Shown here in pieces: positions 1-6,747 of a DNA stretch of 13,538 nucleotides; position 1 is the stretch's first letter; the number at the start of each line of letters is the position of its first letter. A program made the position numbers and the translations under genes. Below the pieces are notes generated by a model. That model ran no database searches and was not told where the DNA came from. It saw only the letters and a program-made list of their open reading frames with translations. Source of the stretch: Adhaeribacter sp. (lineage in GTDB: Bacteria > Bacteroidota > Bacteroidia > Cytophagales > Hymenobacteraceae); NCBI GenBank assembly GCA_028288395.1, contig JAQBNV010000519.1, positions 1-13,538 on the forward strand, given 5' to 3'.

Positions 1-210
1 GTTTCTGTTCGTCCGTTCAGGTGTTTGCAGTCCTGCCCTGCGGGCGTCCCCTTCGCACGCCCGTGCTCGGGCACCTTCACTGCTCACCTCACGTTAAACC
101 AGCTTGCAGCTTGCTAATTGGCTTCACCAACTTGCCAATAAGGGATTTGCACCCGCTGGATAATCTGGGTATATTACTCGCGCAATAAACCCGGGCCATG
201 CTGGGCACAC
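1..210 (-). mobile_element. Group II intron, 5' end (domain I), cut by window edge
   Basis: Read on the minus strand from 210 leftwards, the sequence starts GTGTGCCCAGCATGG, a typical bacterial group II intron 5' end. It is followed in the expected order by further domain I hallmarks: GCGGGTGCAAATCCC, then GAAGCCAATTAGCAAGC, then TTTAACGTGAGG, and CTGAACGGACGAACAG near the window edge. I recognise this from the general pattern of class C-like introns that carry a maturase, not from an alignment. The 5' exon ends in TTTGT directly after a stem-loop (211-271), which is the type of target class C introns use. The rest of the intron, including any reverse transcriptase gene, would lie left of the window. 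No protein-coding gene is visible in this stretch. Confidence 0.82.
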
Positions 211-271
211 ACAAAGCATAAAAGGCATCCTTCGGCCGATGGCCTTGCACGCCTTTTATACAAACGTTGAG
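211..271 (+). other. attC-like recombination site, interrupted by the intron
   Basis: A 9-bp inverted repeat (ATAAAAGGC at 218-226, GCCTTTTAT at 251-259) encloses an imperfect inner hairpin. It is followed by ACAAAC and GTTGAGT (266-272), which fits the integron R' core site GTTRRRY. On the left the site begins ACAAAG, which would complete an R'' core RYYYAAC if the intron at 210 were removed. The bottom strand at the junction reads TTTGT followed by the intron, the target described for class C-attC introns. A coding start lies only 14 bases after the core, as in integron gene cassettes. The motifs and the repeat are seen directly; the attC assignment is inference, because no integrase gene or second clean copy is in view. 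Confidence 0.5.
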
Positions 272-285
272 TTTAATTTAGAATA

Positions 286-1314
286 ATGAAAGATAAAGAA
301 AGCGACATAACTCCATCTGATAATGAAATAGTTGTTTTTACTTCTTCAGATAGAGAAGTTGAGTTCCAAGTGGTTTTAGACGGAGAGCAAGATACGGTTT
401 GGGCAACTCAACAGCAGATGACGGACCTATTTGGCAAAACTAGAAGAACAATTGGGGAACATATACAAAATCTTTATACAGAAGGTGAACTTGACGAAGT
501 TTCAACTAGGCGGGATTTCCGCCAAGTTCAGAAAGAAGGTGCTAGAGAGGTAACTCGTACGGTAACTTATTATAATTTAGATGTAATTATTTCAGTTGGA
601 TACAGAGTAAAGTCACAAAGAGGCATTGAATTTCGAAAATGGGCAACTAAACACCTCAAAGAGTATTTGTTAAAGGGCTATTCAATAAACACACAGTTAC
701 TTGCCAAGCAGAAAAAACAAATAGAGGAACTTGAAAATACCATTCATAACATTTATCAGGAGTTCCATGAAGGCCAGCAGATATTAACTCAAGGGTTCTT
801 ATCTATAATAACAAAGTATTCTAAATCCTTTGAATTACTTGATAAGTATGACAAAGACGAGTTAACCGTAGAAGAACTAAACAAAGAAATCATCTACACT
901 ATTAACTATGAGGATGTAAAAAATGCAATAGCAGAGCTTAAAAAGGAATTAATCGCGAAAAATGAAGCGAGCGAGCTTTTCGGCAGAGAAAAGGATGATT
1001 CTTTTAAAGGAATACTAGGGAGCATATCACAAACCGTCTTTGGAGAGTTAGCATATCCATCCATTGAAGAACAAGCCGTCCAATTGCTATACTCAATTAT
1101 AAAAGGACATCCTTTCAGTGACGGAAACAAGAGAATCGGTTCTTTTGTCTTTGTTTGGTTTCTGGAACAGAATAATTATCACTTAAGTGCAGAAAACAAA
1201 GAACAGAAAATAAATGAAAATGCTCTAGTAGCTTTAGCTCTGGCAGTTGCTCAAAGCTTACCTGAACAGAGAGAAACTATAATAAAGCTTATTATTAACT
1301 TAATAAAAAACTAA
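286..1314 (+). CDS. RhuM-Fic/Doc fusion protein
   Basis: A 342-residue cytoplasmic protein. Residues about 20-135 match the RhuM (virulence protein) family: the stretch around TVWATQQQMTDLFG, then TIGEHIQNLY, TYYNLDVIISVGYRVKS and FRKWATKHLKEYLLKG, typical of phage KilA-N/Bro-like DNA-binding modules. A coiled region (about 138-225) follows. The C-terminal Fic/Doc domain carries the complete active-site loop HPFSDGNKR (275-283), whose His, Asp, Asn and Arg are the expected catalytic and phosphate-binding residues, so nucleotide or phosphate transfer to a protein target is likely. Base composition is clearly AT-richer than in the genes to the right, which suggests recent transfer. No promoter or Shine-Dalgarno sequence is visible, no adjacent antitoxin gene exists, and I see no clear inhibitory (S/T)xxxE(G/N) helix. 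It is probably cassette cargo. Target and biological role are unknown. Confidence 0.9.
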   Translation: MKDKESDITPSDNEIVVFTSSDREVEFQVVLDGEQDTVWATQQQMTDLFGKTRRTIGEHIQNLYTEGELDEVSTRRDFRQVQKEGAREVTRTVTYYNLDVIISVGYRVKSQRGIEFRKWATKHLKEYLLKGYSINTQLLAKQKKQIEELENTIHNIYQEFHEGQQILTQGFLSIITKYSKSFELLDKYDKDELTVEELNKEIIYTINYEDVKNAIAELKKELIAKNEASELFGREKDDSFKGILGSISQTVFGELAYPSIEEQAVQLLYSIIKGHPFSDGNKRIGSFVFVWFLEQNNYHLSAENKEQKINENALVALALAVAQSLPEQRETIIKLIINLIKN

Positions 1315-1319
1315 GCCCG

Positions 1320-1401
1320 ATTGAGTAGGCGGCCCTGCTACCAGTAGGTGGTAGGAGCGCCTCACACACCACTGTACGTACAGGGTCTCGTATACAGCAG
1401 T
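1320..1401 (-). mobile_element. Group II intron, 3' end (domains V and VI)
   Basis: On the minus strand, 1401-1393 (ACTGCTGTA) pairs with 1376-1368 (TACAGTGGT) in a 9-bp helix with two tandem G-U pairs, followed by a CG bulge and a short upper stem. This is the domain V architecture. GTGTGAGG then leads into a domain VI hairpin (CTACCA/TGGTAG core) ending CCTACTCAAT, with an unpaired A at 1326, seven bases from the proposed 3' splice site at 1320. Class C introns have a CGC catalytic triad; here the equivalent bases read TGC, still paired. No reverse transcriptase and no 5' half are present on the right, so this is a truncated copy. Its right limit is unclear and could reach about 1450. Confidence 0.78.
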
Positions 1402-1586
1402 TCGTTCAGTTGTGGTGCTGTTTGATATAGTTGAAAAAGGCTTAGGCGGAAAAGTTAAAATCTCAATCGAGCTGTAAAGTAAGAATTACTGCCCATAACC
1501 CAGTGCATAAAAAACCTTGCTACGCAGCGGGATTTTTAGCCCAACCGTTGGCACAAATGCAATAGGTCCAAATTTTAAAATAGGTA
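1402..1586. other. Gene-free remnant between intron end and terminator
   Basis: No gene is visible. The left part may be residual intron sequence upstream of domain V. The right part holds the hairpin described separately at 1503-1554. With the intron end and the uvrB terminator it forms the gene-free stretch 1315-1629, which marks the boundary between the accessory DNA and uvrB. Confidence 0.5.
1503..1554. repeat. Hairpin: attC remnant or terminator
   Basis: TAAAAA (1508-1513) pairs with TTTTTA (1533-1538) around a GC-containing core (CCTTGC, TAC, GCAGCGG). This is followed by GCCCAACCGTTGG (1539-1551), which contains a 5-bp repeat CCAAC/GTTGG. The layout (GCATAAAA, stem, TTTTTA, AACCGTTG) resembles the attC-like site at 211-271 (GCATAAAA, stem, TTTTAT, AAACGTTG). 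It could be the remaining half of the RhuM-Fic cassette's attC. It also has A- and T-runs flanking the GC core, so it could act as a terminator on either strand. Confidence 0.4.
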
Positions 1587-1628
1587 TTAAAGTATAGAAA
1601 GAGCCTTTCGGCTCTTTCTATACTTTAA
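1587..1628 (-). terminator. Intrinsic terminator of uvrB
   Basis: A perfect 19-bp inverted repeat (1587-1605 and 1610-1628) with a TTTC loop starts two bases after the uvrB stop codon. The 3' side of the stem runs into T/A-rich sequence. It is symmetrical, so it may also stop transcription coming from the accessory region on the plus strand. Confidence 0.85.
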
Positions 1629-1629
1629 A

Positions 1630-3660
1630 TTAATCCCGTTTCGATTTCAAGAGTTTGCGCAACTCCGCTAATTCATCTCGAAATTTGGCGGCCTGCAGGA
1701 AGTCTAAATCTTTGGCGGCGGCTTCCATCTGCTTCTCGGTTTTCTTGATCAGCTTTTCGAGTTCGTCGCGCTTCATATACTGGATCACCGGTTCGGCCGC
1801 CAGCGACAGCGTGGCCTCATCGGGGCCGGCATACACTTTCACCTCTTTCCGGGCATCGGCTACCGAAGTCTGCACCATAATTTCTTCTTTCGACTTAATA
1901 ACAGTGGTGGGCGTAATGCCGTGTTCTACGTTGTAAGCCATCTGCACAGCACGGCGCCGGTTGGTTTCGTCGATGGTGCGTTGCATCGAACCGGTCATAC
2001 GGTCGGCGTACATGATTACCTTGCCCTGGCTGTTCCGGGCGGCGCGGCCAGTGGTTTGAATAAGCGAGCGTTGATCGCGCAGAAATCCTTCTTTGTCAGC
2101 ATCCAGAATGGCTACCAGCGATACTTCCGGTAAATCCAAACCCTCGCGCAAAAGGTTTACGCCAATCAGCACATCGATGTGGCCCAGGCGCAGCTCGCGC
2201 AATATTTCTACGCGGTCTAAAGATTTAATCTCGGAGTGAATATATTTAACTTTAATATTCAAACGATCCATATACTTGGATAGCTCTTCGGCCATGCGTT
2301 TGGTAAGCGTGGTTACCAGCACGCGATCGCCCATCTTAATGCGGTTGTCTATCTCATCCAGCAAATCATCTACCTGGTTAATGCTGGGGCGCACCTCTAT
2401 AACGGGGTCTAACAAGCCGGTAGGCCGGATTACCTGCTCTACTACTACCCCACCCGCTTTCTGCAGCTCAAAATCGCCGGGCGTAGCGCTCACAAAAATA
2501 GTCTGGCCAATCATCGACTCAAACTCATTAAAGGTAAGGGGCCGGTTATCCATAGCCGAGGGCAGCCGGAAACCGAACTCTACCAATTGGGTTTTACGAG
2601 AGCGGTCGCCACCCCACATAGCCCGCACCTGGGGCGTGGTGGCGTGGCTCTCGTCTATTATCATCAGGTAATCGTCGGGAAAATAATCGAGCAGGCAGAA
2701 CGGACGCGCGCCGGGCTCCCGCCTATCAAAATAACGCGAATAATTTTCGATGCCGGAGCAGTAACCCAATTCCCGGATCATTTCCAGGTCAAACTCGGTC
2801 CGCTCTTTGATGCGCTTGGCTTCTTCTTCGCGAAACTCTTTCTGGAAATAATTGTGCTGCGCCACCAAATCAAACTGGATTTCTTTAATCGCCTGCTGCA
2901 TCACATCCTGACCAGTTACAAAAAGGTTGGCGGGGTACAAGGCTATCTGGTCTTCTTCGCCTATTTTTTTACCAGTGCCGGGGTCTATCCGCTGAATGGT
3001 TTCTATCTCGTCGCCGTAAAAATAAATGCGGTAAGCATAATCGGCGTAAGCCGGATAAATATCTACTGTATCGCCCTTTACCCGGAACGTGCCGCGGGTA
3101 AATTCGGCTTCGGTGCGACTATAAAGGATCTGCACAAACTGGTACAGCAAATTATTGCGGCTTACCCGCCGGCCTGGTTGCAGGTAAATAACATTTTTAC
3201 CAAACTCTTCGGGGTTGCCGATACCGTAAATACACGAAACTGATGCCACCACAATTACATCGCGCCGGCCCGATAATAACGTAGAGGTGCAGTGCAGCCG
3301 CAGCTTTTCAATTTCTTCGTTAATCGCCAGATCCTTCTCAATAAAGGTGTTTGTGGAGGCGATATAGGCTTCGGGCTGGTAGTAATCGTAATAAGAAATA
3401 AAATATTCGACGGCGTTGTGGGGAAAGAAACTTTTGAACTCCCCGTACAACTGCGCCGCCAGGGTTTTGTTGTGGCAAAGAACCAGGGCCGGTCTTTGAA
3501 CCTCCTGGATAACATTGGCCACCGTAAAAGTTTTGCCTGTACCCGTTGCACCCAAAAGCACCTGGGACTGGTCGCCGTTTCGAACGCCAGCAACTAACTG
3601 GGCAATAGCCTTGGGTTGGTCGCCGGTAGGTTTAAACTCCGATGTTAGTTTAAAATCCAT
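1630..3660 (-). CDS. uvrB: UvrABC excinuclease subunit B
   Basis: UvrB is the damage-verifying helicase-like subunit of nucleotide excision repair. It receives damaged DNA from UvrA and recruits UvrC for incision. The 676-residue length is normal for the family. Visible are Walker A GATGTGKT (37-44), the beta-hairpin region with YYDYYQPEAYI and the following STNTFIEKD (about 89-109) that clamps DNA, the DESHAT box in the middle, the helicase motif QTTGRAARN, and the C-terminal UVR motif (AAKDLDFLQAAKFRDELAEL) that contacts UvrC. The ATG at 3660 gives the family's standard N-terminus (FKLTSEFKPTGDQPKAI). It stands alone, with a strong terminator directly behind it and 725 bp of gene-free DNA upstream. 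No convincing promoter motif was found. It is intact and is the first clearly chromosomal gene to the right of the cassette region. Confidence 0.98.
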   Translation of the reverse strand: MDFKLTSEFKPTGDQPKAIAQLVAGVRNGDQSQVLLGATGTGKTFTVANVIQEVQRPALVLCHNKTLAAQLYGEFKSFFPHNAVEYFISYYDYYQPEAYIASTNTFIEKDLAINEEIEKLRLHCTSTLLSGRRDVIVVASVSCIYGIGNPEEFGKNVIYLQPGRRVSRNNLLYQFVQILYSRTEAEFTRGTFRVKGDTVDIYPAYADYAYRIYFYGDEIETIQRIDPGTGKKIGEEDQIALYPANLFVTGQDVMQQAIKEIQFDLVAQHNYFQKEFREEEAKRIKERTEFDLEMIRELGYCSGIENYSRYFDRREPGARPFCLLDYFPDDYLMIIDESHATTPQVRAMWGGDRSRKTQLVEFGFRLPSAMDNRPLTFNEFESMIGQTIFVSATPGDFELQKAGGVVVEQVIRPTGLLDPVIEVRPSINQVDDLLDEIDNRIKMGDRVLVTTLTKRMAEELSKYMDRLNIKVKYIHSEIKSLDRVEILRELRLGHIDVLIGVNLLREGLDLPEVSLVAILDADKEGFLRDQRSLIQTTGRAARNSQGKVIMYADRMTGSMQRTIDETNRRRAVQMAYNVEHGITPTTVIKSKEEIMVQTSVADARKEVKVYAGPDEATLSLAAEPVIQYMKRDELEKLIKKTEKQMEAAAKDLDFLQAAKFRDELAELRKLLKSKRD

Positions 3661-4182
3661 GTAATAAATTTAGAAATATTCAGATCAATTGGTAACAAAT
3701 ATTGCCGCCGGGTAGTTGCCGGTTAACCTAATTTATTTCTGTTTAGGGCAATTTTCTGCTAATCCGGCAAGTTACCTTGTTTTCGGGACTTTGGTTTGAT
3801 TTTGGTCACGCACCTCTTTCCGCTCGATTACTACCGGGAAAGTCACCGCCCTGATCCGCAACAAATTAAACACCGGAAGTAACTTTCGGGAATTTCCTTT
3901 CTGATTATTATACTATTATTAATTCAAAAATGCAGATCAGGAAAACAGGTTAACTTTTTATCTGGCGCGAGGCGCCAGCCTGGAGTATGTTTTGCTGCGG
4001 CCCCTGCCAGTATTATTTTTAATATTCAAGGCGGGTAGGGACCGCAAGGAGCTTAGAATAATACCACGGTTGTTTAGGAGCCAGCGGCCGGCAAAAAGAA
4101 GGCACGCGCCAGGACATCCGCGCCATAGCAGCTAACAACAAATCACTAGCAACTAAACCTAAGTGCTAAAATCAAAATAAAA
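3661..4182. other. Gene-free region upstream of uvrB with hairpins
   Basis: No credible gene is present. It must contain the uvrB promoter near its left end, but no good TTG/TAnnTTTG pair is visible. Two structures stand out: a perfect hairpin CTGGCGC/GCGCCAG with a GAG loop (3962-3978), and a longer imperfect stem-loop (3996-4046) with outer TGCGG/CCGCA, CCCT/AGGG, and an inner TATTA/TAATA stem with a TTTT loop. Neither is followed by a T-tract of terminator type. Their function is unknown. Confidence 0.6.
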
Positions 4183-4209
4183 AAACCTGTTTAAAGATTA
4201 AACAGGTTT
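4183..4209 (-). terminator. Intrinsic terminator of the sigma factor operon
   Basis: A perfect 12-bp inverted repeat AAACCTGTTTAA/TTAAACAGGTTT with a 3-base loop is followed on the minus strand by TTTTTTTATTTT. It lies about 175 bases downstream of the stop of the barrel-protein gene. The intervening sequence (4210-4385) contains a weaker stem TTCAGGT/ACCTGAA (4323-4346) and no gene. Confidence 0.85.
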
Positions 4210-4385
4210 AGTAATACTATTAAGAACAGTAAAAAGGAGCGGTATAACCTCCATAAGTTTAAAATATTTCAATCTTTACAGGCCACACATCTCTCGTTTT
4301 AAACCGGGAAAACCGGCAATTGTTCAGGTGGTTTAACTGACCTGAAATTTATTTTCCTGACAGGCAGTAAGCGACCTTAATAGGC

Positions 4386-6086
4386 TTACTTGCCCAGGGT
4401 ATAACTAGAGCTAAATGCTAGGCCAATGGAATAAGGCTTGCGCTGTTTACCATTCAAATTTTCGGGATGCGCTACCAGGCTGGTCAGGTATTGCGTTCCT
4501 TCCAAACCAGCTTTCAGGCTAATGGATTTCGATATCTGGTATCCTTTTCCGGCCGATAAAACCGTAGCGAACTGCCAGGTCCGGAAAGGCGATTCGGGGC
4601 TGTTACCAAATTTAATATCGGGCACCCGGCTCGATTCGGAAATCACATGCGCCTGCACCAACAAGTTGGTTAATAACCCCACCGAGGCAAAGTAAAAGGA
4701 TTTTCGTTTTTTGGTTTGGTAGTTAAGTTTTACCGGCACGCCAACCGACCGATACCGGTATTCTGTTTCGAAGGCAGGCGTCTGAATTACGGCCACATTA
4801 GCCAAGTTATGCTGGCCCGATAAAGAAGCCACCAGTGCGGTAGCGGGTAAAGACACGAGCGTTCCGGCATTTTTAGTATCATTAAAAAAATTACTCTGAC
4901 TCGCATTATTGTAACGAGCAGCCAGGTAAGAATTATTAAACACATACGATGACTGACTTAGGGCAACATTTTGGGTAAAGAGCACCCCCGATTCAATAGA
5001 CCAATGCTCATTTAAAGCATAACCAGCCGCGGCAGCCATGTTATAAGAATAACCCGAAGTAGTATTTTTATCAAACTCGTTTAATGCTTGGGTATAGCCG
5101 CTCGCGTTTACAGCCGCGGACGGGGCGCTATTAAAATTATTATTCGGCGAAGCCATTAAACTTTGCGGACTAACAGCATCAGCTAATGCTAGATTCTGAT
5201 TAAAATATTGCGGAGCGTACCGGGTACTGAAACTCCAGCGTTTGAGTTGGGCTTTTTCCGGTTCCGGAGTCGGGTTGGAGACAGAAGCCAGTGCCGGCGG
5301 AACCGCTTCAATAGCGCGCGGTTTCCACAACGAATCAGCGGCTGGTGCCATCTGAGCTAAGCTTGCCCAGGTATTTACCGATACGAGCGGCTCCAGGCTG
5401 TCGTCCCTTTTATCTGCGGCTATCCCGGCCATAACCTGGTGTTTACGCAGCGCTGTTATTCCTGAGCTGGCCTGATAATTATTTACGGCCACATGCCTTT
5501 CAAATATATCGCCAGACGCGGCTATGTGGCTTTGGTTTAGCTTTCCAGATCCCAAACGGGTAGCCGCGTAGGTATTTTTTTCGTTATCTTTTAACTTAGC
5601 CGGCTTCGTCAAACCAGATTTGGTAATCGCCGGCTTATTTTCAGGAGCAGGCTGGACAGCAGCCAGGTTGGACTGGGCTGGCAAGGTTTTTCCTGGGTTA
5701 GCGGTTGCCGTTTCTGCCAGATGGCTGTTTTTAATTTCCTGCTCTTTTCTTTCCGGAGCGGATTTAACGGGTATTTGGGCAGATTTAGTAGTAGCTAAGT
5801 CCGAGGTGTTGTTGTTTTGGGACAAAGTAGCCAGTTTCGTTCCGGCACCATTATGCTGGGTATTTACATCATAATACACGTAGAGGGCGGCGCATACCAC
5901 CAGGGCAATACAAGCCGCCGCTAGTGATTTGTACCAGGTTACCCGTTCTTTATAGTAACCGGCATCCAGCCCTTGTTCAATCCGCTCCCACATCCGGTCA
6001 GGCGGTGTTGCTTCCGCCGCTTCCATACGGGCCCGGAAAATTTCTTCCAGGCTCTGAGGTTTGCTTTTATCTGATAATTCTTTCAT
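4386..6086 (-). CDS. Sigma-linked membrane protein with C-terminal beta-barrel domain
   Basis: A 566-residue protein whose gene overlaps the end of the ECF sigma gene by 20 bases, so the two are translationally linked. Residues 1-50 form a charged cytoplasmic head (SLEEIFRARMEAAEATPPDRMWERI), the kind of segment seen next to ECF sigma factors in Bacteroidota. Residues about 52-72 are a single membrane helix (LAAACIALVVCAALYVYY). Residues 73-285 are a low-complexity, Ala/Asn/Pro/Lys-rich periplasmic stretch. Residues about 286-566 look like an outer-membrane beta-barrel or PorT-like domain, with alternating hydrophobic strands and the segment YRYRSVGVPVKLNYQ. There is no cleavable signal peptide. 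The likely role is anti-sigma factor or envelope sensor for the neighbouring sigma; this rests on context and topology, not on a recognised anti-sigma motif. The barrel could instead fold as a periplasmic domain. Confidence 0.75.
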   Translation of the reverse strand: MKELSDKSKPQSLEEIFRARMEAAEATPPDRMWERIEQGLDAGYYKERVTWYKSLAAACIALVVCAALYVYYDVNTQHNGAGTKLATLSQNNNTSDLATTKSAQIPVKSAPERKEQEIKNSHLAETATANPGKTLPAQSNLAAVQPAPENKPAITKSGLTKPAKLKDNEKNTYAATRLGSGKLNQSHIAASGDIFERHVAVNNYQASSGITALRKHQVMAGIAADKRDDSLEPLVSVNTWASLAQMAPAADSLWKPRAIEAVPPALASVSNPTPEPEKAQLKRWSFSTRYAPQYFNQNLALADAVSPQSLMASPNNNFNSAPSAAVNASGYTQALNEFDKNTTSGYSYNMAAAAGYALNEHWSIESGVLFTQNVALSQSSYVFNNSYLAARYNNASQSNFFNDTKNAGTLVSLPATALVASLSGQHNLANVAVIQTPAFETEYRYRSVGVPVKLNYQTKKRKSFYFASVGLLTNLLVQAHVISESSRVPDIKFGNSPESPFRTWQFATVLSAGKGYQISKSISLKAGLEGTQYLTSLVAHPENLNGKQRKPYSIGLAFSSSYTLGK

Positions 6087-6714
6087 TGTACTTTTCTTCG
6101 TGACGTTGCAGCATATCTTTTAAAATTGCCCGCGCACGTGAATATTGTGATTTAGATGTTCCTTCGGAGATTTCCAGCATAGCGGCAATCTCTTTATGGG
6201 CATAGCCTTCTATGGCGTATAAATTAAAAATGAGTTGATAACGGGGAGCTAAACTTTGAACCATGGCCAATAAATCTTCATAGGCATAACCCGACATAAT
6301 GAATTCTTCTTCCGGAATATTTTCGACTTTATCGCTTTCGGCTACCGAACTGACATACATCTTTTTACGATGATGTTTCAGGGCGGTATTTACCATGATG
6401 CGCCGAATCCAGAATTCCAGCGGGCATTCGCCTTTAAATGTTTTAATGTGTTCAAAAACTTTAATGAAGGCTTCCTGCAGCATATCCTCCGCCTCAAAAC
6501 TGGTTTTCGCGTACCGTAAACACACCGCCATCATTTTTTTGGCGTACAAATCGTAAAGTGCCTTTTGCATAGCTCTTTTGCCTGCTATGCAACCCTGCAC
6601 CAGTTCCTGCTCAACGGTTTTGCTGTTCTTAAAAAGCTTCAAGTAGACGTACGAATAGGGAGAATCATGAGAACCTTCAACCCTATGACCCACCTGCGGC
6701 AGGAATGGTTGCAA
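6067..6714 (-). CDS. ECF-type RNA polymerase sigma factor
   Basis: A sigma-70 family factor of the extracytoplasmic-function group that directs RNA polymerase to a small set of envelope-related promoters. Region 2 spans about 37-115, including YAKTSFEAEDMLQEAFIKVF and the promoter-melting WIRRIMVNTALKHHR segment. Region 4 spans about 150-203, with the helix-turn-helix YAHKEIAAMLEISEGTSKSQ. The first in-frame ATG lies inside region 2 and is too late, so a non-ATG start is needed. The coordinates use TTG at 6714; GTG at 6693 and TTG at 6642 (giving LKLFKNSKTVEQELVQG, closest to a usual family N-terminus) are alternatives. A -7 promoter motif lies 26 bases upstream of the longest start. The overlapping downstream gene probably encodes its membrane regulator. 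Confidence 0.93.
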   Translation of the reverse strand: MQPFLPQVGHRVEGSHDSPYSYVYLKLFKNSKTVEQELVQGCIAGKRAMQKALYDLYAKKMMAVCLRYAKTSFEAEDMLQEAFIKVFEHIKTFKGECPLEFWIRRIMVNTALKHHRKKMYVSSVAESDKVENIPEEEFIMSGYAYEDLLAMVQSLAPRYQLIFNLYAIEGYAHKEIAAMLEISEGTSKSQYSRARAILKDMLQRHEEKYNERIIR

Positions 6715-6739
6715 GGCCTGAATATTTAAATTATAATTT

Positions 6740-6747
6740 CAAATATA
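6740..6747 (-). promoter_or_regulatory. Possible promoter (-7 box) of the sigma operon
   Basis: On the minus strand the sequence TATATTTG matches the Bacteroidota -7 element TAnnTTTG, 25 bases before the TTG at 6714. The -33 position has only a poor match (TTC instead of TTG), which would suit a weak or regulated promoter. Confidence 0.5.

Noticed and set aside
108-121. A 14-base match between the intron region (108-121) and the gene-free stretch at 6960-6973.
   Set aside because: About one such match is expected by chance in a window this size, and the flanks do not align.
2587-3243. A 218-codon plus-strand reading frame inside uvrB.
   Set aside because: It is antisense to a well-conserved gene and has no recognisable domains; a shadow of uvrB codon bias.
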